The position numbers and the translations under genes are program-made. The notes beneath the pieces were generated by a model, which searched no databases, was not told the DNA's origin, and saw nothing but the letters and a program-made list of their open reading frames with translations. Positions 51,886 through 59,109 of a stretch of DNA of 64,000 nucleotides are shown piece after piece; the stretch's first letter is position 1; every line of letters starts with the position of its first letter. Source of the DNA: Pseudomonadota bacterium (lineage in GTDB: Bacteria; Bdellovibrionota; UBA1018; CAIMNF01). The stretch covers positions 213,123-277,122 of the forward strand of contig JAIXWV010000034.1 of the NCBI GenBank assembly GCA_027491115.1. The letters are read 5' to 3'.

Positions 51886-52434
51886 ATGAATTCCTTCCAC
51901 CTTTGGCATCAGATCCATCCCGGAAAGAAGTGTCCTGAAATCGTGACTTCGGTCATCGAGATCCAGAAAGGGTCCCGTTCCAAATTCGAGATCGACAAGG
52001 AGTCTGGTCTCATCAAGCTCGATCGTTTCCTGCACGGATCGATGCACTACCCGGTGAACTACGGAATCATCCCCAAGACACTTGGCGAGGACGGAGACCC
52101 TCTTGATATCCTGGTATTTACGGGTGCGGAGCTGTTCCCGGGTTGTCTGGTCGATGCACGAGTGATCGGAGTTCTACGCATGGTGGATCAGGGCACTACT
52201 GACGACAAAATTCTTGCGGTGGCGAATCAGGATGTGACACTTGCTCACCTGAAGTCTGCCACTGATCTCTCTCCCCACGAAAAACTCGAGCTTGAGCATT
52301 TCTTCGAGCGATATACCGAACTTGAAGGAAAAAAAGTGACGGTTCCCGGGATCGATGATGCCACGAAAGCGAAAGAACTGATCATCAGGTGCATGGATCG
52401 ATACGCCGGAAAATTCGGCAAGTCAAACTCATGA
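51886..52434 (+). CDS. ppa: Inorganic pyrophosphatase
   Basis: A 182-residue soluble family I pyrophosphatase. Motifs: SVIEIQKGSRSKFEIDKESGLIKLDRFL, MHYPVNYGIIPKTLGEDGDPLDILVF with the D-x-D-P-x-D catalytic stretch, ARVIGVLRMVDQGTTDDKILAV and HFFERYTELEGKKVTV. ATG 51886 gives the family N-terminus; the long frame from 51799 is in the intergenic. A TTGCAA-N17-AAATCT promoter lies 7 bases ahead of the ATG, and no ribosome-binding site is present. Confidence 0.95.
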   Translation: MNSFHLWHQIHPGKKCPEIVTSVIEIQKGSRSKFEIDKESGLIKLDRFLHGSMHYPVNYGIIPKTLGEDGDPLDILVFTGAELFPGCLVDARVIGVLRMVDQGTTDDKILAVANQDVTLAHLKSATDLSPHEKLELEHFFERYTELEGKKVTVPGIDDATKAKELIIRCMDRYAGKFGKSNS

Positions 52435-52500
52435 CACTACCCTTGACCCCGGATTGAGCATAAAATTTTCATTCAATACACTTAGATCTTAGGAGGATCA

Positions 52501-52983
52501 ATGAAGAACACACAATTGACTGCTTTGACTTTGGCCATCATCATCACTCTGACTACCGCATCCGCTCACGCAGTGAAAATCGCCGGACGCGCGAACACCG
52601 GTGGATACGGTGCCGCAGGTTGCGGTCTCGGTTCCATCGTATTCCCCGAGAACAACAAACTCCAAATTTTCGCTGCGACCACCAACGGTACTTTCGGATC
52701 CCAAACCTTCGGGATCACCTTCGGAACTTCTAACTGCGGTGGCGAATCGATGCTGGGTTCCAAAGAAATGGTGGAACAGTACATTTCTGCAAACCAGAAC
52801 ATGCTGAAGAACGAAATCTCCCGCGGGAACGGCGAAACCCTGAACGGTCTTGCCGACCTCATCGGTGCGAATAATCGTGAGCAATTCGGCAACTATCTCA
52901 AGTCGAACTACTCCAAGATTTTCGCCAAGTCGAACCAGACTTCTGCTGAAACTGCGAACAACATTCTCAGTGTCCTTTACTGA
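52501..52983 (+). CDS. DUF3015-family exported protein
   Basis: A 160-residue protein with signal peptide (TALTLAIIITLTTASAHA). Mature sequence YGAAGCGLGSIVFPENNKLQIFAATTNGTFGSQTFGITFGTSNCG matches DUF3015, which has a conserved Cys/Gly N-terminal half and a helical tail. Function unknown. A strong AGGAGG lies 5 bases before the ATG. It is terminated by the hairpin at 53008-53046. Confidence 0.9.
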   Translation: MKNTQLTALTLAIIITLTTASAHAVKIAGRANTGGYGAAGCGLGSIVFPENNKLQIFAATTNGTFGSQTFGITFGTSNCGGESMLGSKEMVEQYISANQNMLKNEISRGNGETLNGLADLIGANNREQFGNYLKSNYSKIFAKSNQTSAETANNILSVLY

Positions 52984-53007
52984 GATCCGGTAGATTCAAA
53001 TCTCGAC

Positions 53008-53046
53008 GGCCCACTGTTCTCCTGATATTCAGGAAAGTAGTGGGCC
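53008..53046 (+). terminator. Rho-independent terminator overlapping a start codon
   Basis: GGCCCACT (53008-53015) pairs with AGTGGGCC (53039-53046), with an inner CCTGA/TCAGG stem and a 3-base loop, followed by TTTTTCTTTT. It should end the DUF3015 transcript. The 3' arm contains the GTG used as start of the DUF4105 gene, and the AGGAAA ribosome-binding site is in the stem too. Confidence 0.85.
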
Positions 53047-54893
53047 TTTTTCTTTTCTTACTATTCGCACTCGGGATGGATCGCGCGGGGGCAGTCGAGC
53101 TACCCGTCCGGCCTCGACTCGAGACACTTGCAGCTTCCCCTTCCTGGAAGGGCCTGCTCCAGTATCAAAGAGGCTGGCACCGCATGGAGGAAAGTGAAGT
53201 CGACGGCGAATCTTTCTTTCTGTCTCCTGATGGAAAAAAAGACCCGCTTGCCGAGCTCCAGGCTACTCTTCTGGCATTTCTCATCCCTGTCGGAACGGAT
53301 CCTGATTCCCATGCGATCTGTCGTTTTCCAGCTCGCTTCGCGCTCTTGAAAAAAGAGCTGGCAAATGACCCCTTTTGGAAGACCTTGCCCGCCCCTGGGT
53401 GCAAGAACTTCGAAAACTACCGAACTCGGATGCAAAACCGGAAAGTGAGTGTGGTCTTCACCTCTTACCACCCAGGGAGTGCCGCCTCGGTTTTTGGACA
53501 CAGCTTTCTCAAGTTCTCAGGAAGCAACGAAAACGAGCTCTTTGACACGGGGATCAACTTTTCGGCCAATCCGACCACCGGAAATCCGGCCCTTTATGCC
53601 CTGTACGGCTTGATCGGCGTATTCCCCTCGACTTTCTCGGCTCTTCCCTTCTACTACAAGGTTCGGGAGTACAACGATTCCGAGTCCAGAGACCTCTGGC
53701 TCTACGAATTGAATCTGACTCCACATCAAATCGACCGTTTGATCCTCCACCTTTGGGAGCTCGGGAATACCCATTTCCAGTACTACTACTTCAATGAGAA
53801 CTGTTCTTACCAGATCCTCCGGGCCTTAGAAGGTGCCTTGCCCGAATTCCGTTTCTTTACAAACCGTCCGATTTACCTGATCCCCTCGGAATCGATCAAA
53901 GCACTCTATGATGTACCGGGCTTGGTTCGGGATGTCCGCTATCGCCCCTCTCTTCTGAAAACCGCTCTCACTGGCTACCGGAGCTTAAACTCAAATCAAC
54001 AACAAGAGTTCAAACAACAATCGCAACAGAAGACTTATCAATCTACCGATCCCGCCGTTCTGGATCTACTGATCGATGCGATCGACCTCAAAAAAGATCC
54101 TGCCCTTTCGAGCGAGAAAGAGAGAATTCTGCAAAAACGTGCTCAAACCGAAGGAACGGGTGCATCCCGCAAGGTGATCCCTCCGGTGGAAGAGCGCCCG
54201 GATTTGGGCCACCGCTCTGGGAGAATGAGACTGGGATCGGAATGGACCCGGACCGGATCCTCCGTTCGCTGGAACCATCTCATCCAGGCGAGGGCTGCGC
54301 ATCACGATTTGCTCGACCCTACCGAAGGGTATCCAAGGCACCTGCATATTGATTTTGGTCGAATCGGACTCAGGGTTCAACCTGAAGTGAACCGGATCCT
54401 GCTCGACGAGCTGACCTTGGTCGAGCTGACAGCTTTGGCTCCCCACCACCCCCTGAATCCCGGATGGTCTTATTCGGTGAATGTGGGCTTCAAGCGCAGT
54501 TGGACACCTGCTTGCTCGAACGGACTCGACTGCCCCCGCTTTGCCCTGGGCGGAGGAATCGGAAAGGCCGCTTCATTTCTAGAGAAGCAAACCCTGTATA
54601 CGCTTTTTCAATTTGAACCTGCCTATAGTTCCGCTTTCTTTGGCTCCAAATGGAAGCTGGAACTCGGACCGGTCGCAGGACTGATCTGGGAATGGGTTCC
54701 CGGATTCAAGTCGAGAATCGAAGCCCGAACCCGCTACGACTTTACGGTATCGGCACCCTGGCAACATTCCCTCAAGTTAGAAAACCGGATCGTGTTCCGG
54801 AACCGCTTCGGGTTCGACTTTCAGTTGCAACGGGATCTGGGGAATTCGCAAACGCGGGACAGCGTAGGACTGAATGGCCTGTTCTATTTTTAA
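53040..54893 (+). CDS. DUF4105-family exported protein (Lnb-like N-terminal domain)
   Basis: A 617-residue protein with signal (GLFLFLLFALGMDRAGA). Residues about 60-300 are the DUF4105/Lnb domain: SAASVFGHSFLKFSGSNE, FFYYKV-like LPFYYKVREYNDSESRDLWLYEL and FNENCSYQILRALEGALP with the conserved Asn-Cys. The C-terminal ~250 residues look like a beta-barrel-like or barrel-lining domain (strands such as YTLFQFEPAYSSAFFGSKWKLEL, ending NGLFYF). Such proteins are common in Bdellovibrio-like bacteria; the Cys-His pairing suggests transacylase-like chemistry, unproven. The GTG start lies inside a terminator. It overlaps the next gene by 20 bases. Confidence 0.85.
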   Translation: MGLFLFLLFALGMDRAGAVELPVRPRLETLAASPSWKGLLQYQRGWHRMEESEVDGESFFLSPDGKKDPLAELQATLLAFLIPVGTDPDSHAICRFPARFALLKKELANDPFWKTLPAPGCKNFENYRTRMQNRKVSVVFTSYHPGSAASVFGHSFLKFSGSNENELFDTGINFSANPTTGNPALYALYGLIGVFPSTFSALPFYYKVREYNDSESRDLWLYELNLTPHQIDRLILHLWELGNTHFQYYYFNENCSYQILRALEGALPEFRFFTNRPIYLIPSESIKALYDVPGLVRDVRYRPSLLKTALTGYRSLNSNQQQEFKQQSQQKTYQSTDPAVLDLLIDAIDLKKDPALSSEKERILQKRAQTEGTGASRKVIPPVEERPDLGHRSGRMRLGSEWTRTGSSVRWNHLIQARAAHHDLLDPTEGYPRHLHIDFGRIGLRVQPEVNRILLDELTLVELTALAPHHPLNPGWSYSVNVGFKRSWTPACSNGLDCPRFALGGGIGKAASFLEKQTLYTLFQFEPAYSSAFFGSKWKLELGPVAGLIWEWVPGFKSRIEARTRYDFTVSAPWQHSLKLENRIVFRNRFGFDFQLQRDLGNSQTRDSVGLNGLFYF

Positions 54894-55758
54894 GAACTTC
54901 CTCTCCATCGCGACTCTTTTGAGCGCCCTCCTGACCGTGATTCTGAGCTCCGGCTGCAGCTCCATGCTCTATGCCCCCACTCGCGTGTGGCATGTACACC
55001 CCGAGCAACTCGGTTACACCTACGAGACCGTTTCACTCCACTCGGACCCGGCCAAGATCCAGGGATGGTGGTTCAAACAATCGCGCTTAGCGGAGCCCAA
55101 AGGCTTTTTGATATTCTTTCACGGAAATGGAGAAAACCGTTCGTCGCACTTTTTCTCTCTCAGTTGGATGCTGAACGAGGGATATGACTACTTCATCTTC
55201 GATTATCAAGGCTATGGGGATTCCGAAGGAACCCCGAGCCCTGAGGCAACCGTCCGGGACGGCATGACCGCACTTCGGTGGTTCTTCACCGAGGCAAAAT
55301 CACTCCGGTACAAGAGTACCCCGCTTCTGGTCTTTGCCCAAAGCCTCGGTGGGCCGGTGGCCCTGCGCTCACTCGCCGAGCTCAATGAAAAAGACGAACT
55401 TCCCCCATCCCTCGGTACCGTGATTTTAGATTCTTCCTTTGCGTCCTACCCCTCAGCTGGGGCGAGTGTATTGTCCCAAAGCTGGCTCACCACCCTGCTC
55501 CAGCCTCTTTCGTGGCTCGTCCTCTCGGATCGTTGGGCGCCTAGACCCAAGTGGAGTCATCTCCCGAAGGTCAAATACCTGGTCCTGCACGGAGACCGGG
55601 ACCAGGTGATCGACCAGAAGCTCGGTAAAAGACTCTTTGAAGCGCTACCCGAACCAAAAAGCTGGATTTCCGTTGAAGGCGGCCGTCACATAGAATCCCT
55701 TTTTGTTGGCCAGGGACGGTATCGGAAGACACTTCTGGAGCAAATCGATAGCCATTGA
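54874..55758 (+). CDS. Alpha/beta-hydrolase lipoprotein
   Basis: A 294-residue lipoprotein (ILSSGCSS lipobox, Cys about residue 28) with an alpha/beta-hydrolase fold: FFHGNGENRSSHFFSL, DYQGYGDSEG, FAQSLGGPVALRSL (nucleophile elbow with Gln-Ser), LVLHGDRDQVID and EGGRHIESL (His). It resembles YqjL/BEM46-type hydrolases. It starts within the last codons of the DUF4105 gene, so the pair is coupled. Confidence 0.88.
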   Translation: MACSIFKNFLSIATLLSALLTVILSSGCSSMLYAPTRVWHVHPEQLGYTYETVSLHSDPAKIQGWWFKQSRLAEPKGFLIFFHGNGENRSSHFFSLSWMLNEGYDYFIFDYQGYGDSEGTPSPEATVRDGMTALRWFFTEAKSLRYKSTPLLVFAQSLGGPVALRSLAELNEKDELPPSLGTVILDSSFASYPSAGASVLSQSWLTTLLQPLSWLVLSDRWAPRPKWSHLPKVKYLVLHGDRDQVIDQKLGKRLFEALPEPKSWISVEGGRHIESLFVGQGRYRKTLLEQIDSH

Positions 55759-55790
55759 CGATTGCCGCAGAGCAAGGTAACCCCTTGCTC

Positions 55791-56360
55791 ATGCTGAAGA
55801 TCTTCCTTTCCGTGCTTCTTTTGAACTCAAGCACCTCGGCATTCGCTTCGAATGAAAACATCATCATCGGGGACTCCCTCTGCACCTTCATCGACAACGC
55901 CAGCAAGAAGGCAAACCGGCTCGCTCCGAAGGGCGACCTTGCGGGAACTCACCTTTGGTACGGAGGCACCACGCTCACCTGGCTCAAGAACAAGGTGGAC
56001 CTCTACCCAGTGAGTCCGGAAGTCCGGAATGTGATCATTAGCACGGGAACAAACTCCTCCTACTCTCAACACGACGATATCCCGGGTTTAGTGAATGCGC
56101 TCCGGAACAAGTTCCCGAGAGCGAACCTGATAGTCGTCCCGGGCTCCTGGTGGATCAAACAACCCAGGGGCTGGGTGGTCATGGTGTCAGAAGAGACCGT
56201 CAAAGAATACTATGCCCGATTTGAAGCCTTGGGAGTCAGGATCACCACTCCAGTCGGCGACAGTCGAGTGTGCTGTGCCAACGATCCGCATGGCAACTTC
56301 CCCGTCTATCAGACCATCGGAGCAGAGATCGACGCCATGATCGAAGAAGTTGGTTTTTGA
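55791..56360 (+). CDS. Exported SGNH-type hydrolase
   Basis: A 189-residue protein with signal peptide (MLKIFLSVLLLNSSTSAFA). Block I is NIIIGDSLC (nucleophile Ser), block III-like ISTGTNSS supplies the Asn, and block V NDPHGNFPVYQTIGAEI carries the D-x-x-H pair. This fits a GDSL/SGNH esterase or deacetylase; the substrate is unknown. ATG 55791 lies just after AGCAAGG-N5-CCTTGCT, a small hairpin that masks the AAGG Shine-Dalgarno-like sequence. An upstream TTG at 55755 overlaps the previous stop and is an alternative start. Confidence 0.75.
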   Translation: MLKIFLSVLLLNSSTSAFASNENIIIGDSLCTFIDNASKKANRLAPKGDLAGTHLWYGGTTLTWLKNKVDLYPVSPEVRNVIISTGTNSSYSQHDDIPGLVNALRNKFPRANLIVVPGSWWIKQPRGWVVMVSEETVKEYYARFEALGVRITTPVGDSRVCCANDPHGNFPVYQTIGAEIDAMIEEVGF

Positions 56361-56375
56361 TTCAGCCGAATCAAA
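56356..56375. terminator. Short AT-rich hairpin between convergent genes
   Basis: TTTGATTC-AGCC-GAATCAAA is a perfect 8-base dyad spanning both stop codons (56360 and 56371). It may be a bidirectional terminator, but the stem is AT-rich and T-runs are short. Confidence 0.4.
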
Positions 56376-57324
56376 CTAAACCGACGAGTTGCCGACTCAC
56401 TTGGTACAAGCGCTCGGCGACTGCATCATCGTGCGCATGGGGATTCGGAGAATGAAGCGGCCAACCGCCCCGATTCGCTTCTCGCGCACGGTAGATGCCC
56501 GTCTGGCTGAAGTATTTGCCACTTTGTTGCGGAATCTCGGGTGAAAGCAGCGCAAAAAGTGAGGATTGAGCACCTTCCCAGGGCTCGAGCATCCCGGCCA
56601 AACGGAAGAGCGGGCGTAAAAGAATGTCTTGCAAGAAGACCGGCATCGAAAAGTGAATCAAGTTCGAGCGGACCCAGCCAGGGTGCACACTGACAGCGGT
56701 GATCCCGGTCCCAGACAGTACTTTTGAAAGCTGCTTGGCGTGCAGGAGATTGGCCAGTTTTGATTGGGCATAAGCACTCCACCCGTCGTATTTTCTCCGC
56801 TCAAAATTCAGATCATCAAAATCAATTCGCCCTTCCCTGCCCATTGCCTTGTCATGGAAACAACTCGAAACATTCACAATCCGGGACGGAGCCCCAGCCT
56901 TGAGAGCAGGCAATAAAAGCTCGGTCAAAAGGAAATGGCCCAAATGATTGGTTCCGAACTGGAGTTCAAAGCCATCCTGGGTAGATTGCTTCGGGGAATT
57001 CATGATGCCGGCGTTATTGACCAACCCATGAATCATCGGGTGGGTTTGGAGAACGCGGGCTGAAAAATCACGCACGGACTGCAGGCTTGCTAAGTCCAAC
57101 TCCTCAACCACGATCTGACCACGAACACCAGAAGTGCGGATCTCATCCATCACCCGACGCCCCTCCGGAACTCTCCGGCAAGCCAGAACCACCTTGGCCC
57201 CTTGGCGCACCAACTGCTCTACCGTGATACGTCCGATGCCGGAATTCCCTCCGGTGACGACCATGACTTTTCCGGATAGATCAAGATTGAGAAGAGCTTC
57301 GGGACAGCGATGAACGGAGGGCAT
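56371..57324 (-). CDS. Short-chain dehydrogenase (RDH/protochlorophyllide-reductase-like)
   Basis: A 317-residue classical SDR: VVTGGNSGIGRITVEQLVRQGAKVVLACR (cofactor), LVNNAGIMNSP, VNVSSCFHD (Ser), SAYAQSKLANLLHAKQL (Y-x-x-x-K) and VSVHPGWVRSNL. It is closest to retinol dehydrogenase/WW-domain oxidoreductase-like SDRs; proximity to the rhodopsin island makes retinoid use attractive but unproven. ATG 57324 has AAAGGA 7 bases upstream, and TTGACG-N17-CATATT starts about 30 bases before it, so this start is preferred over 57357. Confidence 0.85.
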   Translation of the reverse strand: MPSVHRCPEALLNLDLSGKVMVVTGGNSGIGRITVEQLVRQGAKVVLACRRVPEGRRVMDEIRTSGVRGQIVVEELDLASLQSVRDFSARVLQTHPMIHGLVNNAGIMNSPKQSTQDGFELQFGTNHLGHFLLTELLLPALKAGAPSRIVNVSSCFHDKAMGREGRIDFDDLNFERRKYDGWSAYAQSKLANLLHAKQLSKVLSGTGITAVSVHPGWVRSNLIHFSMPVFLQDILLRPLFRLAGMLEPWEGAQSSLFALLSPEIPQQSGKYFSQTGIYRAREANRGGWPLHSPNPHAHDDAVAERLYQVSRQLVGLV

Positions 57325-57500
57325 GAAAAAATCCTTTGGGTATGTTTGGCGATTCATACAAATATGGTTGAACCTTGCTTGACCGTCAACGATTGCGCCG
57401 GCGGAGTTTAACCTTTACAAGGTATCCGCTTGACTCCACACTAAGATCTTTGTGCATCTTTCCGAACAAGCAGCACTCAATAGATCATGGAGACCCGGAT

Positions 57501-57845
57501 ATGGAACAGTTGATTGTCAGCATTCAGATCCTGATCGCAGCATCGGTGTGGATGGTTTGGGTATTGCGCTTTGACAATATCGTCAAAGAGTTCGAACATT
57601 TCGGTTACCCCACGTGGTTCCGGAGCTTAGTGGGTGCCCTGAAAATCAGTCTTGCAGCGCTCCTGATCGCAGGGATCTGGTTTCCTCCCCTGGTCTTCTA
57701 CTCGGCTGTTTCCATGGCTGTCCTCATGGTAGGTGCTCAGTTCACCCACCTCAGAGTCAAGAATCCCGTGACCAAATTCATTCCGTCTTTTGTCCTGCTG
57801 ACACTGAGCTTGGTAGTCGCTTATTCTCACCTGGGACAACACTAA
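57501..57845 (+). CDS. DoxX-like membrane protein
   Basis: A 114-residue protein with four transmembrane helices (about 4-20, 45-62, 66-82 and 95-110). GYPTWFRSLVGALKISLAALLIAGIW is typical of DoxX_2-type proteins. GGAGA lies 8 bases before ATG 57501. It abuts the next DoxX-like gene and is convergent with the rhodopsin gene. Confidence 0.78.
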   Translation: MEQLIVSIQILIAASVWMVWVLRFDNIVKEFEHFGYPTWFRSLVGALKISLAALLIAGIWFPPLVFYSAVSMAVLMVGAQFTHLRVKNPVTKFIPSFVLLTLSLVVAYSHLGQH

Positions 57846-58208
57846 GTGCTACTGGTCGCATCCCTGGTCTCGGGACTCGGCTTCCTGATCTACGGGTTTC
57901 AGTGCCTCGTCTCACCCTTCATGAAAGCCGAATTCGAACGCTTCCAGGTGCCCCACTACCGGGTCTTGACGGGAATTCTTGAAATTCTGGGGGGCATCGG
58001 AGTCATCACCGGCCACTTTGTGCCGCTGATCGGCGCCCTCGCCGCTGCGGGCCTCTGCATCCTGATGGCGATGGGTGTGGTCACCCGAATCCGGGTGAAT
58101 GACAGCGCCTTTCAATGCTCGCCTGCATCGTTTTTTTGCTTCCTGAATGGACTGATTGCCATCCAGTACTTTGAGGCCATGTCGGGAAATTTCGAGCTGT
58201 TCAAATAA
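57846..58208 (+). CDS. DoxX-like membrane protein, second of pair
   Basis: A 120-residue protein with four helices and DoxX-like motifs (EFERFQVPHYRVLTGILEILGGIGVITG). The start is GTG 57846 immediately after the previous stop (TAA-GTG), so the pair is co-translated. Sequence similarity to the first is low except for the common second helix, so they are old paralogues or heteromer partners. It stops 44 bases from the rhodopsin stop. Confidence 0.78.
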   Translation: MLLVASLVSGLGFLIYGFQCLVSPFMKAEFERFQVPHYRVLTGILEILGGIGVITGHFVPLIGALAAAGLCILMAMGVVTRIRVNDSAFQCSPASFFCFLNGLIAIQYFEAMSGNFELFK

Positions 58209-58217
58209 AAAAAGGGC

Positions 58218-58235
58218 CGGGTGCTCTCGCACCCG
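58218..58235 (-). terminator. Rho-independent terminator of the rhodopsin gene
   Basis: CGGGTGC-TCTC-GCACCCG, extended by GGGGT/GGCCC flanks; on the minus strand it is followed by TTTTTTTATTTG. It lies 17 bases after the rhodopsin stop. Confidence 0.9.
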
Positions 58236-58252
58236 ACCCCTCAGTCTACGAC

Positions 58253-58972
58253 TTATGCCTCTTCGCTTCTGGACAAAGAGTAAATCACCAAACCGAACCC
58301 GATCTTGTTGATCGCATCGGCGATGTTGTACACGATATCCATCGAGCGAACTGCTGCTGCAGGATCACTGACCAGCTGGATTCCGAACAATCCACCCGGA
58401 GTTCCGAGGATGTAGCCGAGCGGATACACCGCCCAACCCACCAGGACGAACCAAGCGAGCACGCGAACGGCCTTGGCCACTTGAGGACCGGCGTTCTTTG
58501 CAAGTTCAGCAACTTCACCCACCCAAATCAGGTAGACGATGTAGAAGTAAGCGATTCCGGACATCACGCCCCAGAACACGCTTCTGTCGCGATAGATGGT
58601 CTCACCGAGGTAACCGGTGACCAGCATGACCAACGAAGCTGCAATGAGTTTCCAAAGAAGACCGATCTTCGCTCCGGCCTTTTTGGTGATGAGATAGAAC
58701 TCAACACACATCAGGGGAACAGTCAGAATCCAGTCGACGTAACGGAAGAAGGTGGGAGAATCTCCAGTGTGGAGATTGTAACCTCTCATGTAATAGTAAT
58801 GCACCGCGGCGATAAAGGTGATCAAACCCGATACCAATACCGACTGACGCCACTTCTTGGCAGTGTTGCCAATTTCAAAAAAGAAAAAGACCGATGCGGC
58901 CATCATGGCCATAGTTCCGATAAAAAACGTAAATGCTACGTAATTATCGCTCGCAATTTTTAAGTGTTCCAT
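58253..58972 (-). CDS. Proteorhodopsin (light-driven proton pump)
   Basis: A 239-residue seven-helix retinal protein. Helix C RYVDWILTVPLMCVEFYLI gives the D-T-E proton-pump motif: D80 (acceptor, PR D97), T84 (T101), E91 (donor, E108). M88 is at the tuning site (PR 105), typical of green-absorbing forms. H58 matches PR H75. The Schiff-base Lys is K223 and its counterion partner D219 in helix G (YNIADAINKIGFG). G135 in helix E aligns to xanthorhodopsin G156, the opening that admits a carotenoid antenna; ordinary PR has Phe there. AGGAGG lies 10 bases before the ATG. It lies opposite crtY-blh across a 137-base gap. Confidence 0.98.
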   Translation of the reverse strand: MEHLKIASDNYVAFTFFIGTMAMMAASVFFFFEIGNTAKKWRQSVLVSGLITFIAAVHYYYMRGYNLHTGDSPTFFRYVDWILTVPLMCVEFYLITKKAGAKIGLLWKLIAASLVMLVTGYLGETIYRDRSVFWGVMSGIAYFYIVYLIWVGEVAELAKNAGPQVAKAVRVLAWFVLVGWAVYPLGYILGTPGGLFGIQLVSDPAAAVRSMDIVYNIADAINKIGFGLVIYSLSRSEEA

Positions 58973-58997
58973 ATTCTGGACCCTCCTGTTTCAAGTT

Positions 58998-59015
58998 GTT
59001 TACGTTCTCGTAAAC
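58998..59015. promoter_or_regulatory. 18-bp palindrome at the rhodopsin promoter
   Basis: GTTTACG-TTCT-CGTAAAC (58998-59015) is an exact 7-base dyad. It overlaps the predicted start of the rhodopsin transcript (minus-strand TTGCAA at 59037-59042, 17 bases, TACCGT at 59014-59019). It also lies 11 bases upstream of a plus-strand TTGACA (59027-59032) for crtY-blh, which has GATAAA only after 20 bases. An operator for light or redox control is likely; the regulator is not in the window. Confidence 0.5.
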
Positions 59016-59109
59016 GGTAAGCTCGATTGACACGGTTTGCAACCTCTATCAGGATAAATATTCAGATTGGGACAAAGCGGGATCTTGTTGACGTAGTTCG
59101 GGAGTCATT

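Noticed and set aside
57411..57423. ACCTT-TAC-AAGGT as a MerR operator
   Set aside because: Only a 5-base dyad and no matching promoter with correct spacing; too weak to claim.
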